Source: Nitrospira defluvii (GTDB lineage: Bacteria > Nitrospirota > Nitrospiria > Nitrospirales > Nitrospiraceae). From it: a stretch of DNA of 64,000 nt. Below the pieces are notes generated by a model. That model saw only the letters and a program-made list of their open reading frames with translations, was not told the origin of the DNA and did no database searches. Made by a program: the position numbers and the translations under genes. This document shows, piece by piece, positions 19,497 through 32,240 of this stretch; positions within the stretch are counted from its first letter, which is position 1, and each line of letters starts with the position of its first letter. The DNA is taken from assembly GCF_905220995.1 (NCBI RefSeq), contig NZ_CAJNBJ010000005.1:17820-81819 (forward strand), read 5' to 3'.

Positions 19497-21001
19497 CGCT
19501 CACTATTGAATATCTGCTTCTCGGGACTTCGGGGTTGCTGCTGCTGAGCGTGATCGCCAGCAAGGCGTCTGGACGATTGGGAGTTCCCGCCCTGCTGTTG
19601 TTCCTCGTCATCGGGATGCTTACGGGGTCCGATGGGCCGGGCGGCATCCACTTCGATAATCCCTGGCTCGCCCAGTCGCTCGGCGTGGTCGCGCTCGCGT
19701 TTATTCTGTTTGCGGGCGGCATGGATACGGAGTGGGCCAGCGTTCGGGCACAGCTTGGAAAAGGCATGATGCTTTCAACGCTGGGTGTGGCGATCACTGC
19801 GGGGCTGGTCGGATTGTTTGCCAGGACGATCCTCGGGATGTCATGGCTGGAGGGGCTGCTGATCGGCGCCATTGTCTCCTCGACCGACGCGGCCGCCGTC
19901 TTCGCCGTCATGCGGTCACGGCATGTGAGTCTTCGCAGCCCGTTGAAACCGCTGCTCGAACTTGAATCCGGCAGCAACGACCCGATGGCAGTGTTCCTCA
20001 CCATCGGGCTGATCAGTCTGCTCACGGGGGCCTCCACGTCGGTGACCGACTTGCTTCCCATGTTTGTGCGCCAAATGGTGCTCGGCGCCGCCATCGGGTA
20101 CGGCATCGGCAAGGTGATGGTGTTGCTGATCAACCGGCTGCGGCTCGAATATGACGGACTCTATCCGGTATTGACCTTGTCCCTGGTCCTCTTGACCTAC
20201 AGCGGCAGTGCCTGGCTGGGCGGAAACGGATTTCTCGCGGTGTACCTCGCCGGACTGATGATGGGCAACAGCGAGTTCCTCCACAAGCGCAGCCTCACGC
20301 GGTTTCATGACGGACTGGCGTGGCTGATGCAGATCGCCATGTTTCTGACGCTCGGACTACAGGTGTTTCCCGTGCAACTGGTGCCCGTCGCCGGAACGGG
20401 ACTGCTCCTGGCGCTGTTCCTGATGGTCGTCGCTCGTCCGGTCGCGGTGTTCCTGACACTGGCGTTCACCGCGCTCAGTCTGCGCGAAAAGACGATGGTC
20501 GCCTGGGTCGGTCTGCGCGGAGCCGTGCCGGTCATTCTTGCCACGTTTCCGCTCCTCGCTGGCATTGCGCAGGCCACGATGATGTTCAACCTGGTGTTCT
20601 TCATCGTTCTAACATCCGTCCTGCTCCAGGGCACGTCGATCCCGCTGGTCGCGCGCTGGCTCAAGGTGGAAGCGCGGCTGCCGAGGCGTCTCGAGGCCTC
20701 GCCGGTTTGGAATGCGCCAACCGGTCTCAAGAGCGGGTTGGTCGAAATGACCATCCCCGAATCGTCCGTGGCGGTCGGTCAACGGCTTCTCGATCTCGGC
20801 CTGCCCAAGTCCACGCTCGTCATCCTGATCGGGCGGAAGGGGCAGTGTTTCGTCCCGGACGGCAGCACTGTGCTGGAGGCCAACGACTCGTTATTGCTTT
20901 TCACCGATCAGGCCTCTTCCTTCCGGCTCCGTGCCCTGTTGGAAGCCAGACATTCCTTTGAGGGAAAGAATGGGTCGGCGGGGGCTTTATCAACCGGTTA
21001 A
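19493..21001 (+). CDS. CPA1-type K+ or Na+:H+ antiporter with TrkA-C-like tail
   Basis: The 502-residue protein starts with about twelve membrane helices ([49 protein letters not shown]) and ends with a cytoplasmic domain (about 405-490) resembling RCK/TrkA-C. This is the NhaP2/CvrA pattern known for K+/H+ exchange. The STDAAAV and SNDP motifs hold the Asp residues needed for ion binding. It is translationally coupled to the stress protein gene upstream and lies about 40 bases before a P-type ATPase. The exact ion cannot be told from sequence. Confidence 0.92.
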   Translation: MTLTIEYLLLGTSGLLLLSVIASKASGRLGVPALLLFLVIGMLTGSDGPGGIHFDNPWLAQSLGVVALAFILFAGGMDTEWASVRAQLGKGMMLSTLGVAITAGLVGLFARTILGMSWLEGLLIGAIVSSTDAAAVFAVMRSRHVSLRSPLKPLLELESGSNDPMAVFLTIGLISLLTGASTSVTDLLPMFVRQMVLGAAIGYGIGKVMVLLINRLRLEYDGLYPVLTLSLVLLTYSGSAWLGGNGFLAVYLAGLMMGNSEFLHKRSLTRFHDGLAWLMQIAMFLTLGLQVFPVQLVPVAGTGLLLALFLMVVARPVAVFLTLAFTALSLREKTMVAWVGLRGAVPVILATFPLLAGIAQATMMFNLVFFIVLTSVLLQGTSIPLVARWLKVEARLPRRLEASPVWNAPTGLKSGLVEMTIPESSVAVGQRLLDLGLPKSTLVILIGRKGQCFVPDGSTVLEANDSLLLFTDQASSFRLRALLEARHSFEGKNGSAGALSTG

Positions 21002-21042
21002 TAAGGAGTCACCGCCTCGTGAAAGACAAAAGGAGAGAAACA

Positions 21043-23916
<2,874 letters not shown>

Positions 23917-23982
23917 GGTTGTGTGATGGACGCCGTGCTCAATTCCGGTCGAACCGCATGAACAGACCCACATGAAATCCCG

Positions 23983-24005
23983 CGCCCTTCGGCAAGCTCA
24001 GGGCG
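23983..24005. repeat. Short dispersed palindrome
   Basis: CGCCCT and AGGGCG enclose TCGGCAAGCTC. This sequence type (CCCTTCGxCAAGCTCAGGG) occurs as a scattered palindrome in many bacterial genomes. It sits in the spacer between the ATPase gene and the small membrane peptide. Confidence 0.5.
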
Positions 24006-24081
24006 AATGGATTATCGCCGGATTCTAAGGGACCCAACACTACTGCGGCGCGCCGACATCGTAAAAGAGGGGAGCACGGAC

Positions 24082-24177
24082 ATGGACTCATTCTTGCTGC
24101 TCGGGAGCCTGGCGGTCGTCATTGGCGTCGTCGGCGTGATTGTGCTGATGAAAGGCAGGAAGAAGAAAGACCGGTGA
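24082..24177 (+). CDS. 31-residue single-span membrane peptide
   Basis: ATG 24082 follows GAGGGGAGC and opens a short frame: MDSFLLLGSLAVVIGVVG, then VIVLMKGRKKKDR and TGA at 24175-24177. It is one hydrophobic helix followed by a basic cytoplasmic tail, the layout of small regulatory subunits of membrane pumps. It lies about 165 bases after a P-type ATPase gene, so it may be such a partner; that is inference only. It was missed by the length cutoff of normal gene finding. Confidence 0.55.
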   Translation: MDSFLLLGSLAVVIGVVGVIVLMKGRKKKDR

Positions 24178-24226
24178 TAGATTCTTCCTCTGTACGTATC
24201 TCTGCGCGATTAGAAGGAGGTCTGAT

Positions 24227-24686
24227 ATGGGGAACCATGAACGGCTGAGTGTTCGTCATGCCCATAGCGGGTGTCGTGTGTGGGGCGATTTTGGCCGCCG
24301 TGCTGTGGATTGGCGCAATGCCGGGGGCTGTGCCGGAAGCGACATCGGTGCAAGAGCAGCGGATCGAGATCGCCATTCGCGATTCGGTCTATGTGAGCAC
24401 CAAGACCACGCCGATTCTTGCGGGGGTGCCGACTTTGCTGATCCTCCGCAACGAAGACCCTGTCCGGCACGGTTTCGTCTCGCCGATGTTTGCCTCGCTC
24501 CCCGTGCGCGTTGAGGGCGAAGGCATCGAAGTCTTTGGGAAAGGCATCGAAGGGGTGCATCTCGATCCCGGCAAAACTCTCGTGATTCGACTGACGCCGG
24601 AACGGCAAGGCAAGATGACCTTCCGATGCGATCTGCATCCGAACGTGCAAGGCGAGATCTATCTCTTGGATGTTCCTGTCGGATGA
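24227..24686 (+). CDS. Cupredoxin-like secreted protein, Met ligand missing, start frame disturbed
   Basis: A strong AAGGAGG (24214-24220) precedes ATG 24227, which opens MGNHERLSVR but in the wrong frame. Dropping the C at 24257 joins it to MPIAGVVCGAILAAVLWIG, the signal peptide of the cupredoxin that ends at 24686. The paralogue at 31692 also begins MGN-R, supporting this reading. Without correction, translation could start at GTG 24249 or ATG 24258. The mature part has RHGF and CDLHPNV: Cys and His are kept, and the Met of the paralogue at 2773 is Val. It is probably a periplasmic copper-binding protein. Confidence 0.65.
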
Positions 24687-24740
24687 GTCTCCACGGGAAG
24701 GAGTGGCGGTGTTTCAACCCCTGTCAGCCGGAGGTGATGC

Positions 24741-25925
24741 ATGATCGGACAATCGGTCAAACTCACGACGATTCGAGGCATCGAGGTCGGTCTCCACTAT
24801 TCCTGGTTCATCATCTTCTCCCTGATCACCTTTTCCCTCACGACGCGCTTCGCCTCGGAGCATTCCCACTGGACATCGGTCGAGCACTACACCGTGGCGA
24901 TTGCTACCAGTCTGCTGTTCTTCTCCTCGATTCTCCTCCACGAATTGGCCCACAGTTTCGTGGCACTGGCCAAGGGCATTCCGGTCCGCTCGATCACGCT
25001 CTTTGTGTTCGGCGGCGTGGCGCAAATCGGACGGGAGCCTGACCGCCCGCTCACCGAGTTCCAGATCGCGATTGCGGGACCGATCGCCAGCGCGGTGCTT
25101 GCCGTGGGATTCGGGTTTGTGTCTCATCTCGCCGGAGATCAATTCGAGCATGTCGCGGCGCTCGCAGGGTGGCTGTCGTCGATCAACCTCATGCTGGCGC
25201 TGTTCAACCTGGTGCCGGGCTTCCCGCTCGACGGGGGACGAATCTTAAGAGCGGCCCTCTGGCGCTTGACCGGAAACTTCTCGAAGGCCACGCGCATCGC
25301 GGCCGGCTCCGGGCAGCTCGTCGGGTATGGAATCATTCTTGGCGGGATCTGGACAGGGTTGGTCACCGGGAGCTGGTTCAGCGGACTGTGGCTGGCCTTC
25401 ATCGGCTGGTTCTTGCTCAACGCGGCACAGGAAAGCGTCCTGCAAATGAGCATGCGGTCGGCGTTGAGCGGCCTGATGGCCGAAGATATCATGGCCCGGG
25501 ACTGTCCCACTGTGCCTGGCCACCTGAGTCTCGTGGACCTGGTACACGAGCATATTCTCAAGACAGGGCAGCGATGCTTTCTGGTCTCGCAGAACGGACG
25601 ACTTGAGGGCCTCGTGACGCTGCACCAGGTGAAGGCCGTGCCCCAAGAACGATGGGGGGACAGTTTCGTGGTGCAGGCGATGACGCCGATTGACCGGCTG
25701 CATGCGGTGGCGCCGGAGACGGCGATTCTGGACGTCTTGAGAGTCATGGAGCAACACGATGTCAACCAGGTCCCGGTCACACAAGACGGCCGGTTGCTCG
25801 GCATGATCACGCGGGATCATCTGTTGCGGGTGCTCTATGCCAATCTCGAGTTAGGTGCTCACAAGGGGGTCGCTATCGGCGCAGGAGATCCGAAGACGCA
25901 ACCGGGCTTGAGCAGGAGGACCTGA
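24741..25925 (+). CDS. Site-2-type zinc metalloprotease with CBS pair
   Basis: This 394-residue membrane protein belongs to peptidase family M50. HELAH gives zinc ligands His67 and His71 with catalytic Glu68, and the third ligand is Asp164 in VPGFPLDGGR. Five or six membrane helices fill residues 15-235. Two CBS domains follow, about 250-305 and 315-375, which usually sense adenine nucleotides. Such proteases cut anti-sigma factors or other membrane proteins inside the membrane. A tandem Usp gene, also nucleotide-binding, starts two bases after its stop, hinting at a shared energy-sensing circuit. Confidence 0.92.
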   Translation: MIGQSVKLTTIRGIEVGLHYSWFIIFSLITFSLTTRFASEHSHWTSVEHYTVAIATSLLFFSSILLHELAHSFVALAKGIPVRSITLFVFGGVAQIGREPDRPLTEFQIAIAGPIASAVLAVGFGFVSHLAGDQFEHVAALAGWLSSINLMLALFNLVPGFPLDGGRILRAALWRLTGNFSKATRIAAGSGQLVGYGIILGGIWTGLVTGSWFSGLWLAFIGWFLLNAAQESVLQMSMRSALSGLMAEDIMARDCPTVPGHLSLVDLVHEHILKTGQRCFLVSQNGRLEGLVTLHQVKAVPQERWGDSFVVQAMTPIDRLHAVAPETAILDVLRVMEQHDVNQVPVTQDGRLLGMITRDHLLRVLYANLELGAHKGVAIGAGDPKTQPGLSRRT

Positions 25926-25927
25926 CC

Positions 25928-26836
25928 ATGAAAGTCGTACTCGCGGTGGATCAGCCGCGCGATGCCACGATAGCTGCGCGGTTCTTGGAGGTTGTCCGGC
26001 TTCCCCGCGGCACAGCCTTGTCGGTCATGCATGTGATCGAGGTCCCGCATAGGGCGCTTCGTTTCCCGGGTCAGCAAGGCATGCTCGCAGATTGGCGGAA
26101 GGAATCGGTCATGAGCGCGCGCCGGCTCATCGACCGTCTTGTGCCACCCCTCCGCGCGCAAGGGCTACGGGTGCGCCCAGTGGTGAAGGAGGGGTTGCCG
26201 GGGCCGGTGTTGCTGGATACCGCGGAGCGCATGCGGACGGATCTCACCATCCTGGGACCCCATGGCTCCTCACGTCTCAGGCGGTTCCTGCTCGGTAGCG
26301 TTAGCGAGCTGCTCCTCAATGAAGCGCCCGGTTCGATCCTGATCGTGCGCGGTCGGTCACGAGGCCGCCGAGATCGCGGGATGAGTGTGGTGCTTGCGAT
26401 GGATTGTTCGACGGATGCCAAGAGTGCCGCGGGGTTTCTCTCCAAGCTGCGCCTTCCGCGCGGGTCACACGTCATACTCCTGCATGTCGAAGAGGATGCG
26501 GATCGTGAGTTGGCTCGCATCAGCGGCATGGGGCGGGTCGACTTGACGCAGGCTGTCGAGCGGGCGATGCGTGAGCGCAAACGCCGGACCCTGCTCATGC
26601 TGGAGCGGATGGGGCGGAAGTGTGCACAGCAGGGACTCGCCGTCGATCACGTCTTCGCGGAGGGATCTCCAGCTGAAGCAATCCTTAGTGCCGCGGAGCG
26701 CCATCGTGCGGATCTGATTGTGATGGGCTCGAAAGGGCTCACAGGGATCGATCGCTTCCTCATCGGCAGTGTGTCCCGCAAGGTGGCGCGGCATGGGCCC
26801 TGTTCAGTGCTGGTGGTGAGGAAGCGAAGACGATGA
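25928..26836 (+). CDS. Tandem universal stress protein
   Basis: The 302-residue protein has two UspA domains, about 1-142 and 155-300. The nucleotide motifs are GPHGSSRLRRFLLGSVSE and GSKGLTGIDRFLIGSVSR. It starts two bases after the M50 protease stop and is certainly in the same transcript. A start MKVVLAVDQPRDA is typical for Usp. As with its paralogues at 18570 and 34966, a role in stress survival is expected; the actual partner is unknown. Confidence 0.92.
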   Translation: MKVVLAVDQPRDATIAARFLEVVRLPRGTALSVMHVIEVPHRALRFPGQQGMLADWRKESVMSARRLIDRLVPPLRAQGLRVRPVVKEGLPGPVLLDTAERMRTDLTILGPHGSSRLRRFLLGSVSELLLNEAPGSILIVRGRSRGRRDRGMSVVLAMDCSTDAKSAAGFLSKLRLPRGSHVILLHVEEDADRELARISGMGRVDLTQAVERAMRERKRRTLLMLERMGRKCAQQGLAVDHVFAEGSPAEAILSAAERHRADLIVMGSKGLTGIDRFLIGSVSRKVARHGPCSVLVVRKRRR

Positions 26837-26861
26837 GCGTCTAGAGGAAAGGGAACAGCAC

Positions 26862-26997
26862 ATGCTGTGGGAGGCTGTGTGTTTTCAGCGAGCCGGAGCG
26901 CGTACTGATAATCGCGGGCTATGCATTGGGGATGAGCTTGTTGTATCGGATCAGCAGGGAACGGGTCAGGCGGTACCGATCGCACGAGTTGGAGTAG
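26862..26997 (+). pseudogene. Small membrane protein, frameshifted
   Basis: AGAGGAAAGGG precedes ATG 26862, which gives MLWEAVCF. Removing one base at about 26886 continues as SEPERVLIIAGYALGMSLLY and then RISRERVRRYRSHELE, ending at TAG 26995-26997. That would be a 44-residue protein with one membrane helix and a basic tail, next to the calcium-type ATPase gene. As written, the frame is broken. Compare the peptides at 2415 and 24082. Confidence 0.4.
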
Positions 26998-27006
26998 GAG
27001 AAGGAT

Positions 27007-29682
27007 ATGATCTCTGACAACGTGCATATGCCGACATCAGAGGCTACTGATGTGCCCCCGGCTGCCTGGCATGCGCTCACGACATCGGACGTGGCGCAGC
27101 AACTGACCGTTGATCCTCGGGCCGGCTTGTGTGCCGACGAAGTCGCTCGGCGCCGGTCGACCTATGGTCTGAACGCCATCCAGGAGCATCGCGCCCGTAG
27201 TCCCTGGCGGATGCTGCTCGATCAATTCACGGACGTCATGATTCTCGTCCTGATTGCTGCGGCGATCATCTCGGGCATGATCGGGGAGCCGCCGGATGCA
27301 ATCGCCATCATGGTCATTGTGCTGCTCAACGGCGCGATCGGGTTCATCCAGGAATACCGGGCGGAGCGGGCAGTCGCCGCGCTCAAGTTGCTAGCGGCGC
27401 TGAACGCCAAAGTGTTGCGCGAGGGGAAACAGGCGACGATCCTGGCCGCCCAGCTCGTCCCGGGCGATGTCGTCGTACTGGAGGCCGGCGACGGAGTCCC
27501 GGCGGATATGCGGTTGATGGAAGCCGTCCAGCTCAAAGTCGAAGAGGCGGCGCTCACCGGGGAATCTGTGCCGGTAGACAAACAGGCGAGATCGCTGACC
27601 GAGGTGCAGCTCCCATTGGGCGACCGTCTCAACATGGCCTACAAGGGGACGCTCGTGACCTATGGCCGAGGAGCCGGTCTTGTCGTTGCGATCGGCATGC
27701 ACACGGAACTGGGTAAAATTGCTGCGCTGCTGCGGGAGGAAGAGGAAGTCAAGACGCCGCTCCAGAAACGACTGGCGCAATTTGGACAATGGCTCGCCCT
27801 GGCGGCGCTCGCAATCTGCGCCATCGTGTTCCTCGTCGGGGTCCTCCGCGGCGAATCGGTAATTCTTATGTTCCTGACTGCGGTCAGTCTTGCAGTCGCC
27901 GCGATCCCTGAAGCGCTGCCGGCTGTCGTGACCGTGGCCTTAGCACGGGGTGCCCGCAAGATGGTGAAGAAACAGGCCTTGATTCGGCGATTGCCTGCGG
28001 TCGAGACGCTCGGGTCTGTTACCTACATCTGCTCTGACAAAACCGGGACCCTGACGCAGAACAAGATGCAGGTCGAGCAAGTGGCTGTGGCGGGTCAGCT
28101 CGCGGCGCGGGTGCCACGAGTTGGGGAACGGGGAGAGGCAGGAAGGTTGTTCGGTCAGGCGCTGGCGCTGAGCAACGATGCCGTTCATCAAGACAATGAT
28201 CGCGTGCTTGGCGACCCCACGGAGGTGGCGCTCTATGTCGCAGCGCGTCAGGCTGGTTACGACAAGGAGCGACTGCAGATCGCCTCGCCTCGGCTTGCCG
28301 AGCTGCCCTTTGACTCGGATCGCAAGTGCATGACGACGTTCCATGGCGAAGGGCCAGGCATCGTCGCGTTCACCAAAGGCGCGCCGGAGCGGGTTGTTGG
28401 ATTGTGTGAGACGATCCACGACGGAACCGGGCGCGTGTCGCTCAAGCAGGACGTTGTCCTCGACCAGGCGGAGCGGATGGCGGCCGAGGGGCTGCGGGTG
28501 CTCGCGGTCGCGTTCCGGCAGTGGCCCGCAGTACCGAGCGAACTCTCGGCCGAACAGGTCGAGCGTGATCTCGTGTTCCTGGGATTGGTTGGGTTGCTGG
28601 ACCCCCCTCGGCCGGAAGTCCACGAGGCGGTGAAATTCTGCCAAGCAGCCGGCATCACTCCGGTGATGATCACCGGCGATCACCCTGCCACCGCCCGTGC
28701 GATCGCGAAGCGGCTGGGAATCATGTCGAGCGACGATGTGGTCATGACCGGGGAGGAGCTGGCGCGCCTGCCGCTGGAGAATTTTGTGGAGCAGGTCGAG
28801 CAGATCAGGGTTTATGCGAGAGTTGCGCCTGAGCAGAAGATCAAGATTGTGAAAGCCCTCCAGGACAAGGGGGAGTTTGTGGCGATGACCGGCGACGGCG
28901 TGAATGACGCCCCGGCACTTAAGCGGGCCGACATCGGTATCGCGATGGGCGTGACCGGCACGGATGTGGCGCGCGAATCTTCGCACATGATTCTCCTGGA
29001 CGATAATTTCGCGTCGATCGTGAGCGCGGTGCGGGAGGGGCGGCGGATCTTCGACAACATCCGCCGGTTTATCAAATACACCATGACCAGCAACGCGGGC
29101 GAGATCTGGACCATTTTTCTCGCGCCGTTCTTGGGATTGCCGATTCCGCTGTTGCCCATCCACATTCTCTGGATCAATCTTGTGACCGACGGATTGCCTG
29201 GACTCGCGCTCGCGGCGGAGCCGGAAGAACGAGGGCTCATGCAACGACCGCCGAGACCGCCGAACGAGAGCATCTTCGCGCGGGGCATGTGGCAGGACAT
29301 CATCTGGGTGGGCCTGCTCATGGGCGGCGTATCGTTGTTGACGCAGGCCTGGGCCTATCGGAGCGGCCATGCTCATTGGCAGACGATGGTGCTCACGGTC
29401 TTGACCTTGTCGCAGATGGGTAACGTGTTGGCGATTCGCTCGGAGCGCGAGTCCTTCTTTACGTTGGGACCGTTGACGAATCGTCCCTTGCTGGCTGCCG
29501 TGCTCCTGGCCTTCGCGCTGCAGATGGGTACCATCTACATCCCCGCGCTCAATCCGATCTTCAAGACGGAGCCGCTGGATCTGGATGAATTGCTGCTCTG
29601 TCTGGTCCTGTCGTCAGTGGTCTTCCTTGGCGTTGAACTCCAGAAATGGATGATCCGGCATGGATGGCTGATGCGAGCATGA
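27007..29682 (+). CDS. P2A-type calcium-transporting ATPase
   Basis: The 891-residue pump shows TGESVPVD, CSDKTGTLTQNKM, MTGDGVNDAPALKRADIG, PEALP in M4, SNAGEI in M5 and WINLVTDGLPGLAL in M6. The M4 Glu, M5 Asn and Glu, and M6 Asn, Thr and Asp of calcium pumps are all present, so Ca2+ (or Mn2+) export is likely. The N-terminus has the cation ATPase actuator segment (about 20-80). The stop overlaps the DUF2459 lipoprotein start by ATGA. It differs from the pump at 21043 in the M6 site, so the two likely move different ions. Confidence 0.93.
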   Translation: MISDNVHMPTSEATDVPPAAWHALTTSDVAQQLTVDPRAGLCADEVARRRSTYGLNAIQEHRARSPWRMLLDQFTDVMILVLIAAAIISGMIGEPPDAIAIMVIVLLNGAIGFIQEYRAERAVAALKLLAALNAKVLREGKQATILAAQLVPGDVVVLEAGDGVPADMRLMEAVQLKVEEAALTGESVPVDKQARSLTEVQLPLGDRLNMAYKGTLVTYGRGAGLVVAIGMHTELGKIAALLREEEEVKTPLQKRLAQFGQWLALAALAICAIVFLVGVLRGESVILMFLTAVSLAVAAIPEALPAVVTVALARGARKMVKKQALIRRLPAVETLGSVTYICSDKTGTLTQNKMQVEQVAVAGQLAARVPRVGERGEAGRLFGQALALSNDAVHQDNDRVLGDPTEVALYVAARQAGYDKERLQIASPRLAELPFDSDRKCMTTFHGEGPGIVAFTKGAPERVVGLCETIHDGTGRVSLKQDVVLDQAERMAAEGLRVLAVAFRQWPAVPSELSAEQVERDLVFLGLVGLLDPPRPEVHEAVKFCQAAGITPVMITGDHPATARAIAKRLGIMSSDDVVMTGEELARLPLENFVEQVEQIRVYARVAPEQKIKIVKALQDKGEFVAMTGDGVNDAPALKRADIGIAMGVTGTDVARESSHMILLDDNFASIVSAVREGRRIFDNIRRFIKYTMTSNAGEIWTIFLAPFLGLPIPLLPIHILWINLVTDGLPGLALAAEPEERGLMQRPPRPPNESIFARGMWQDIIWVGLLMGGVSLLTQAWAYRSGHAHWQTMVLTVLTLSQMGNVLAIRSERESFFTLGPLTNRPLLAAVLLAFALQMGTIYIPALNPIFKTEPLDLDELLLCLVLSSVVFLGVELQKWMIRHGWLMRA

Positions 29683-30335
29683 GACCTCGTCGGACGACGC
29701 GCCAGCGCGTAATGCCGGCAGTCGCTGACCTTGTGTTTGCCTGCACGCTGCTCTGGGGATGCGCTTCCCCCATCCCGGATCTGTGGCCACCCACGCCAGA
29801 TGTGCCTGCCCGGACCATCTACGTGTCTCTCGATATCTGGCATGCGATGATTGCGTTTCCGGTCGGCACGCCTCACACATATGAAGAGTGGGGCTATGCG
29901 GAACGCGCCTGGTACCTAGAGGATCGACGAGGTCTGACGGGAATCCTGCGGGCGCTTTTCTGGCCCACCGAGGGGGTCGTCGAAGTCGGGCAGTACGATC
30001 GCGTGTGGGCGGATCGCACACCGCAACCGCCTGCGGAGCTGTTCGTGTTTCGCGTGAGCGAGGAGGGCTATCGGCGATTGCGCCGTCATTTGCGCTCGAC
30101 GTTGTCAGGCGATACACCGGTCGCCTCTCTCGGTCAGTCGAGGTTTTATCCCGCCGTCCGCTCCTACCATTTGTTTCATACTTGCCATCAGTATGCGGCG
30201 TCTGCGTTGCAGGAAGCCGGCTTGCCGATCTCAGAGTTCTGGGCCTTCAACCGGACCAGTCTCGCCTGGCAACTCCATGGTGCGGCACGGATCGCCGCTG
30301 AAGACGGCGGGCGCTCTTCTCCAGTGACGCGATAG
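29679..30335 (+). CDS. DUF2459-like lipoprotein
   Basis: ATG 29679 overlaps the ATPase stop and gives 218 residues. The signal part ends with the lipobox LLWGC, so the protein is probably lipid-anchored. The segments SLDIWHAMIAFP and YHLFHTCHQYAASALQEAGLP resemble DUF2459, a family with conserved His and Cys and no known activity; the Cys-His pattern recalls papain-like folds. Its coupling to a calcium pump may be coincidence. Confidence 0.7.
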   Translation: MRPRRTTRQRVMPAVADLVFACTLLWGCASPIPDLWPPTPDVPARTIYVSLDIWHAMIAFPVGTPHTYEEWGYAERAWYLEDRRGLTGILRALFWPTEGVVEVGQYDRVWADRTPQPPAELFVFRVSEEGYRRLRRHLRSTLSGDTPVASLGQSRFYPAVRSYHLFHTCHQYAASALQEAGLPISEFWAFNRTSLAWQLHGAARIAAEDGGRSSPVTR

Positions 30336-30470
30336 CACGCCATTCTTCCTCTGCACGAGACTCACCTATCTGCTGGGTTGCGTCGCATAACTATTGAACA
30401 AGCGTCTCTGGCATGTGTATGGACCGATGAACCACATGTGCCGGCAGGGTATGTCAGAAGACGGAGCGGG

Positions 30471-30935
30471 CTAGTAGATCACTCGGATGGTGCCTCCCGG
30501 ATCGTTGTCGCCTCGATGCAGAGGACAGTAGAACCGGTAGCAGGATGCGCCTTCCGCGCACTGCGTCTCGGAGTTTGCCTCGCCCTGGGCGAAGCGGACT
30601 CGGACTTCTACTGTCTCTCCGGGCGCTACCGTAACCCGTAAGGGTCTGGTGATGACCTCACGGTTCCCGGCCACGATCTGTTCAAGCACGCCGGGAGCTT
30701 CAAAAGCATGGGTCCGGGTGGTGGGATTGTCTAGGACAAACAGAACCCCTGCCTCAGTATCGTGGCTACGATCAATCACCACGTCTTGCGGTGTCCAATT
30801 CGCCTGCTGATTTTCCAGTTCCTGGGCACTGAACCGGGATGTCTCCGTGGCGCCGACGCGTGGAGAGAGCACAATCCAGGCGATGAGTGACAGCGCGGAC
30901 AGGGCTTGAATGATATGAGATACGGACTTGCTCAT
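30471..30935 (-). CDS. Cupredoxin-like secreted protein
   Basis: ATG at 30935 gives 154 residues with a signal peptide (IIQALSALSLIAWIVLSP). The rest is beta-rich: a His in TRTHAFEAP, then RVTVAPGETVEVRV, and YCPLHRGDNDPGGTIRV near the end. The Cys-x2-His pair and the early His fit three ligands of a type-1 copper site, with no obvious Met. It is more distant from the other three cupredoxins. A convergent cupredoxin-type neighbour on the same strand lies at 31198. Confidence 0.65.
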   Translation of the reverse strand: MSKSVSHIIQALSALSLIAWIVLSPRVGATETSRFSAQELENQQANWTPQDVVIDRSHDTEAGVLFVLDNPTTRTHAFEAPGVLEQIVAGNREVITRPLRVTVAPGETVEVRVRFAQGEANSETQCAEGASCYRFYCPLHRGDNDPGGTIRVIY

Positions 30936-31197
30936 GGCGCTCACGAGCCGGTAATGACCGATTGATGCCCTCTGAAGCCGAATCTGTGAACTTTCTGCCA
31001 AGTAGACCACACGAAATTATACACCCCGTGGCCTGTCAGGTCCCGTCCTGCATCGCAAACAGCTGGGCGCCAGCGCGGCGAGACGGAAGCCATGGCGGGG
31101 ATGCGAGATCCCACACCAGAGCTTCCGTCGTCGCGGTTTCGTCTTAGGAATGTCCATCGGCACGGCTGCAGCATGCGCTGTCTAGCCGGGCATCGAC

Positions 31198-31692
31198 TCA
31201 TCCACCGCCGATTTCACCATGTGTTTCGACGATATGGAGCTCGCCCTTGGCTTGCGGATGGATATCACACCACACCATATACCACTGGTGCTCGGGCTGC
31301 CCGGTCTCAGAATGTTTCTTTGCGGGCGCCGTGAAGTGGAGCGTCATCGTTTTCCCTGGCTCGAGATGGAAGGATTTGAAGTGCTTCCCGCGGACTTCGA
31401 CGCCCTGTCCCTCCATGCGTACGGGAATCTCGTTGAACAAAGGCGATGTGAACCCATGGGTGACGTGGTTCTTGTTTCGGACGATGACCTTCACCGGGTG
31501 CTCGCTAAAGGCCCAGCCCTTGGCATCAAATCCTTTCTCCGTCTCGGTGATCTCGACCTCGAACTGAGTCGGGTCCGCGAGCATCGGCTTGTCCGCTGCG
31601 GAGACCCATTTCGCAGACAGACCGGCGGCCGTGATCGCCGCCAGCGCGACGGGAACTCCCCACAGACTGAGTTGGCGCACACGATTCCCCAT
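31198..31692 (-). CDS. Cupredoxin-like secreted protein, Met replaced by Ala
   Basis: The 164-residue product starts at 31692 after a GGGAGGT ribosome site. A signal peptide (LWGVPVALAAITAAGL) is followed by the domain seen at 2773 and 24227: VTHGFTSPLF carries the first His and WCDIHPQAKGE carries Cys and His, with Ala where the 2773 protein has Met. EGQGVEVRGK and LEPGKTMTLHF match the paralogues. A three-ligand or blue/green-shifted copper site is expected if copper is bound. Confidence 0.75.
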   Translation of the reverse strand: MGNRVRQLSLWGVPVALAAITAAGLSAKWVSAADKPMLADPTQFEVEITETEKGFDAKGWAFSEHPVKVIVRNKNHVTHGFTSPLFNEIPVRMEGQGVEVRGKHFKSFHLEPGKTMTLHFTAPAKKHSETGQPEHQWYMVWCDIHPQAKGELHIVETHGEIGGG

Positions 31693-32028
31693 GACCTACC
31701 TCCCTGGTTGGAATGAATTGCCCTGTCATCCGATGGAGCAGTTCTCATGCCAACAGGCGCTGAGCCTGCAGTTTTCAACGGATGCGCAGGTTTAACCGGC
31801 GACCGATCCACTGCGCCATTACCGTGCTGAGGTGTGTTGCGACACCCCCGCACGGGTTCCGAGTCAAAAGTCCACAGCGGAGTCAGGAACCGCATTCGCG
31901 ATGCGCTGGTTTTTTGACGTGGACGGACAGAGGGCGAGTTGATGAGCGTTCCCGTTCTTCCAGCATTCAATCTGCATAGTTCCTCTGATACCCGAGATCG
32001 TTCAGAGGCTGCGACCGGAGGGAGTGCC
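31693..32028. other. Intergenic, divergent promoter region
   Basis: About 335 bases between the minus-strand cupredoxin and the plus-strand small gene. It should hold promoters for both directions. I see no distinct operator, RNA gene or open frame of quality. Confidence 0.4.
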
Positions 32029-32240
32029 ATGGCACGGAAAGCGACGGCGGCGGAAGAAATCTTAGAGGCGTTAGTGGTCGCCCAAGGAACAGGCTGCTTG
32101 TTCGAGGAGTTGATCACGGTCTGTCCGGGTCTCACCTGGAACCAAATCTTCTCCGAAGTGGACCGTTAAGCCGAGAGGGACGGGTCCAACTCAGCCAGGA
32201 GAAACCGGGAGTCTACCGCGTCAGATTGGCGAAGCCGGCA
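32029..32240 (+). pseudogene. Small winged-helix-like protein, frameshifted
   Basis: ATG 32029 after CGGAGGGA gives 46 residues (MARKATAAEEILEALVV ... TWNQIFSEVDR) and a stop at 32167. One base after the stop region, another frame continues as LSREGRVQLSQEKPGVYRV, an obvious strand-turn-strand ending. Adding one base near 32166 would give about 70 residues with a helix-helix-wing shape, as in small winged-helix proteins. The continuation runs in the same frame as the zinc-ribbon ORF that follows. Confidence 0.5.

Noticed and set aside
27940..29376. 478-codon minus-strand frame over the calcium ATPase gene
   Set aside because: Antisense shadow, composition dominated by Arg, His and Asp, no start signal.
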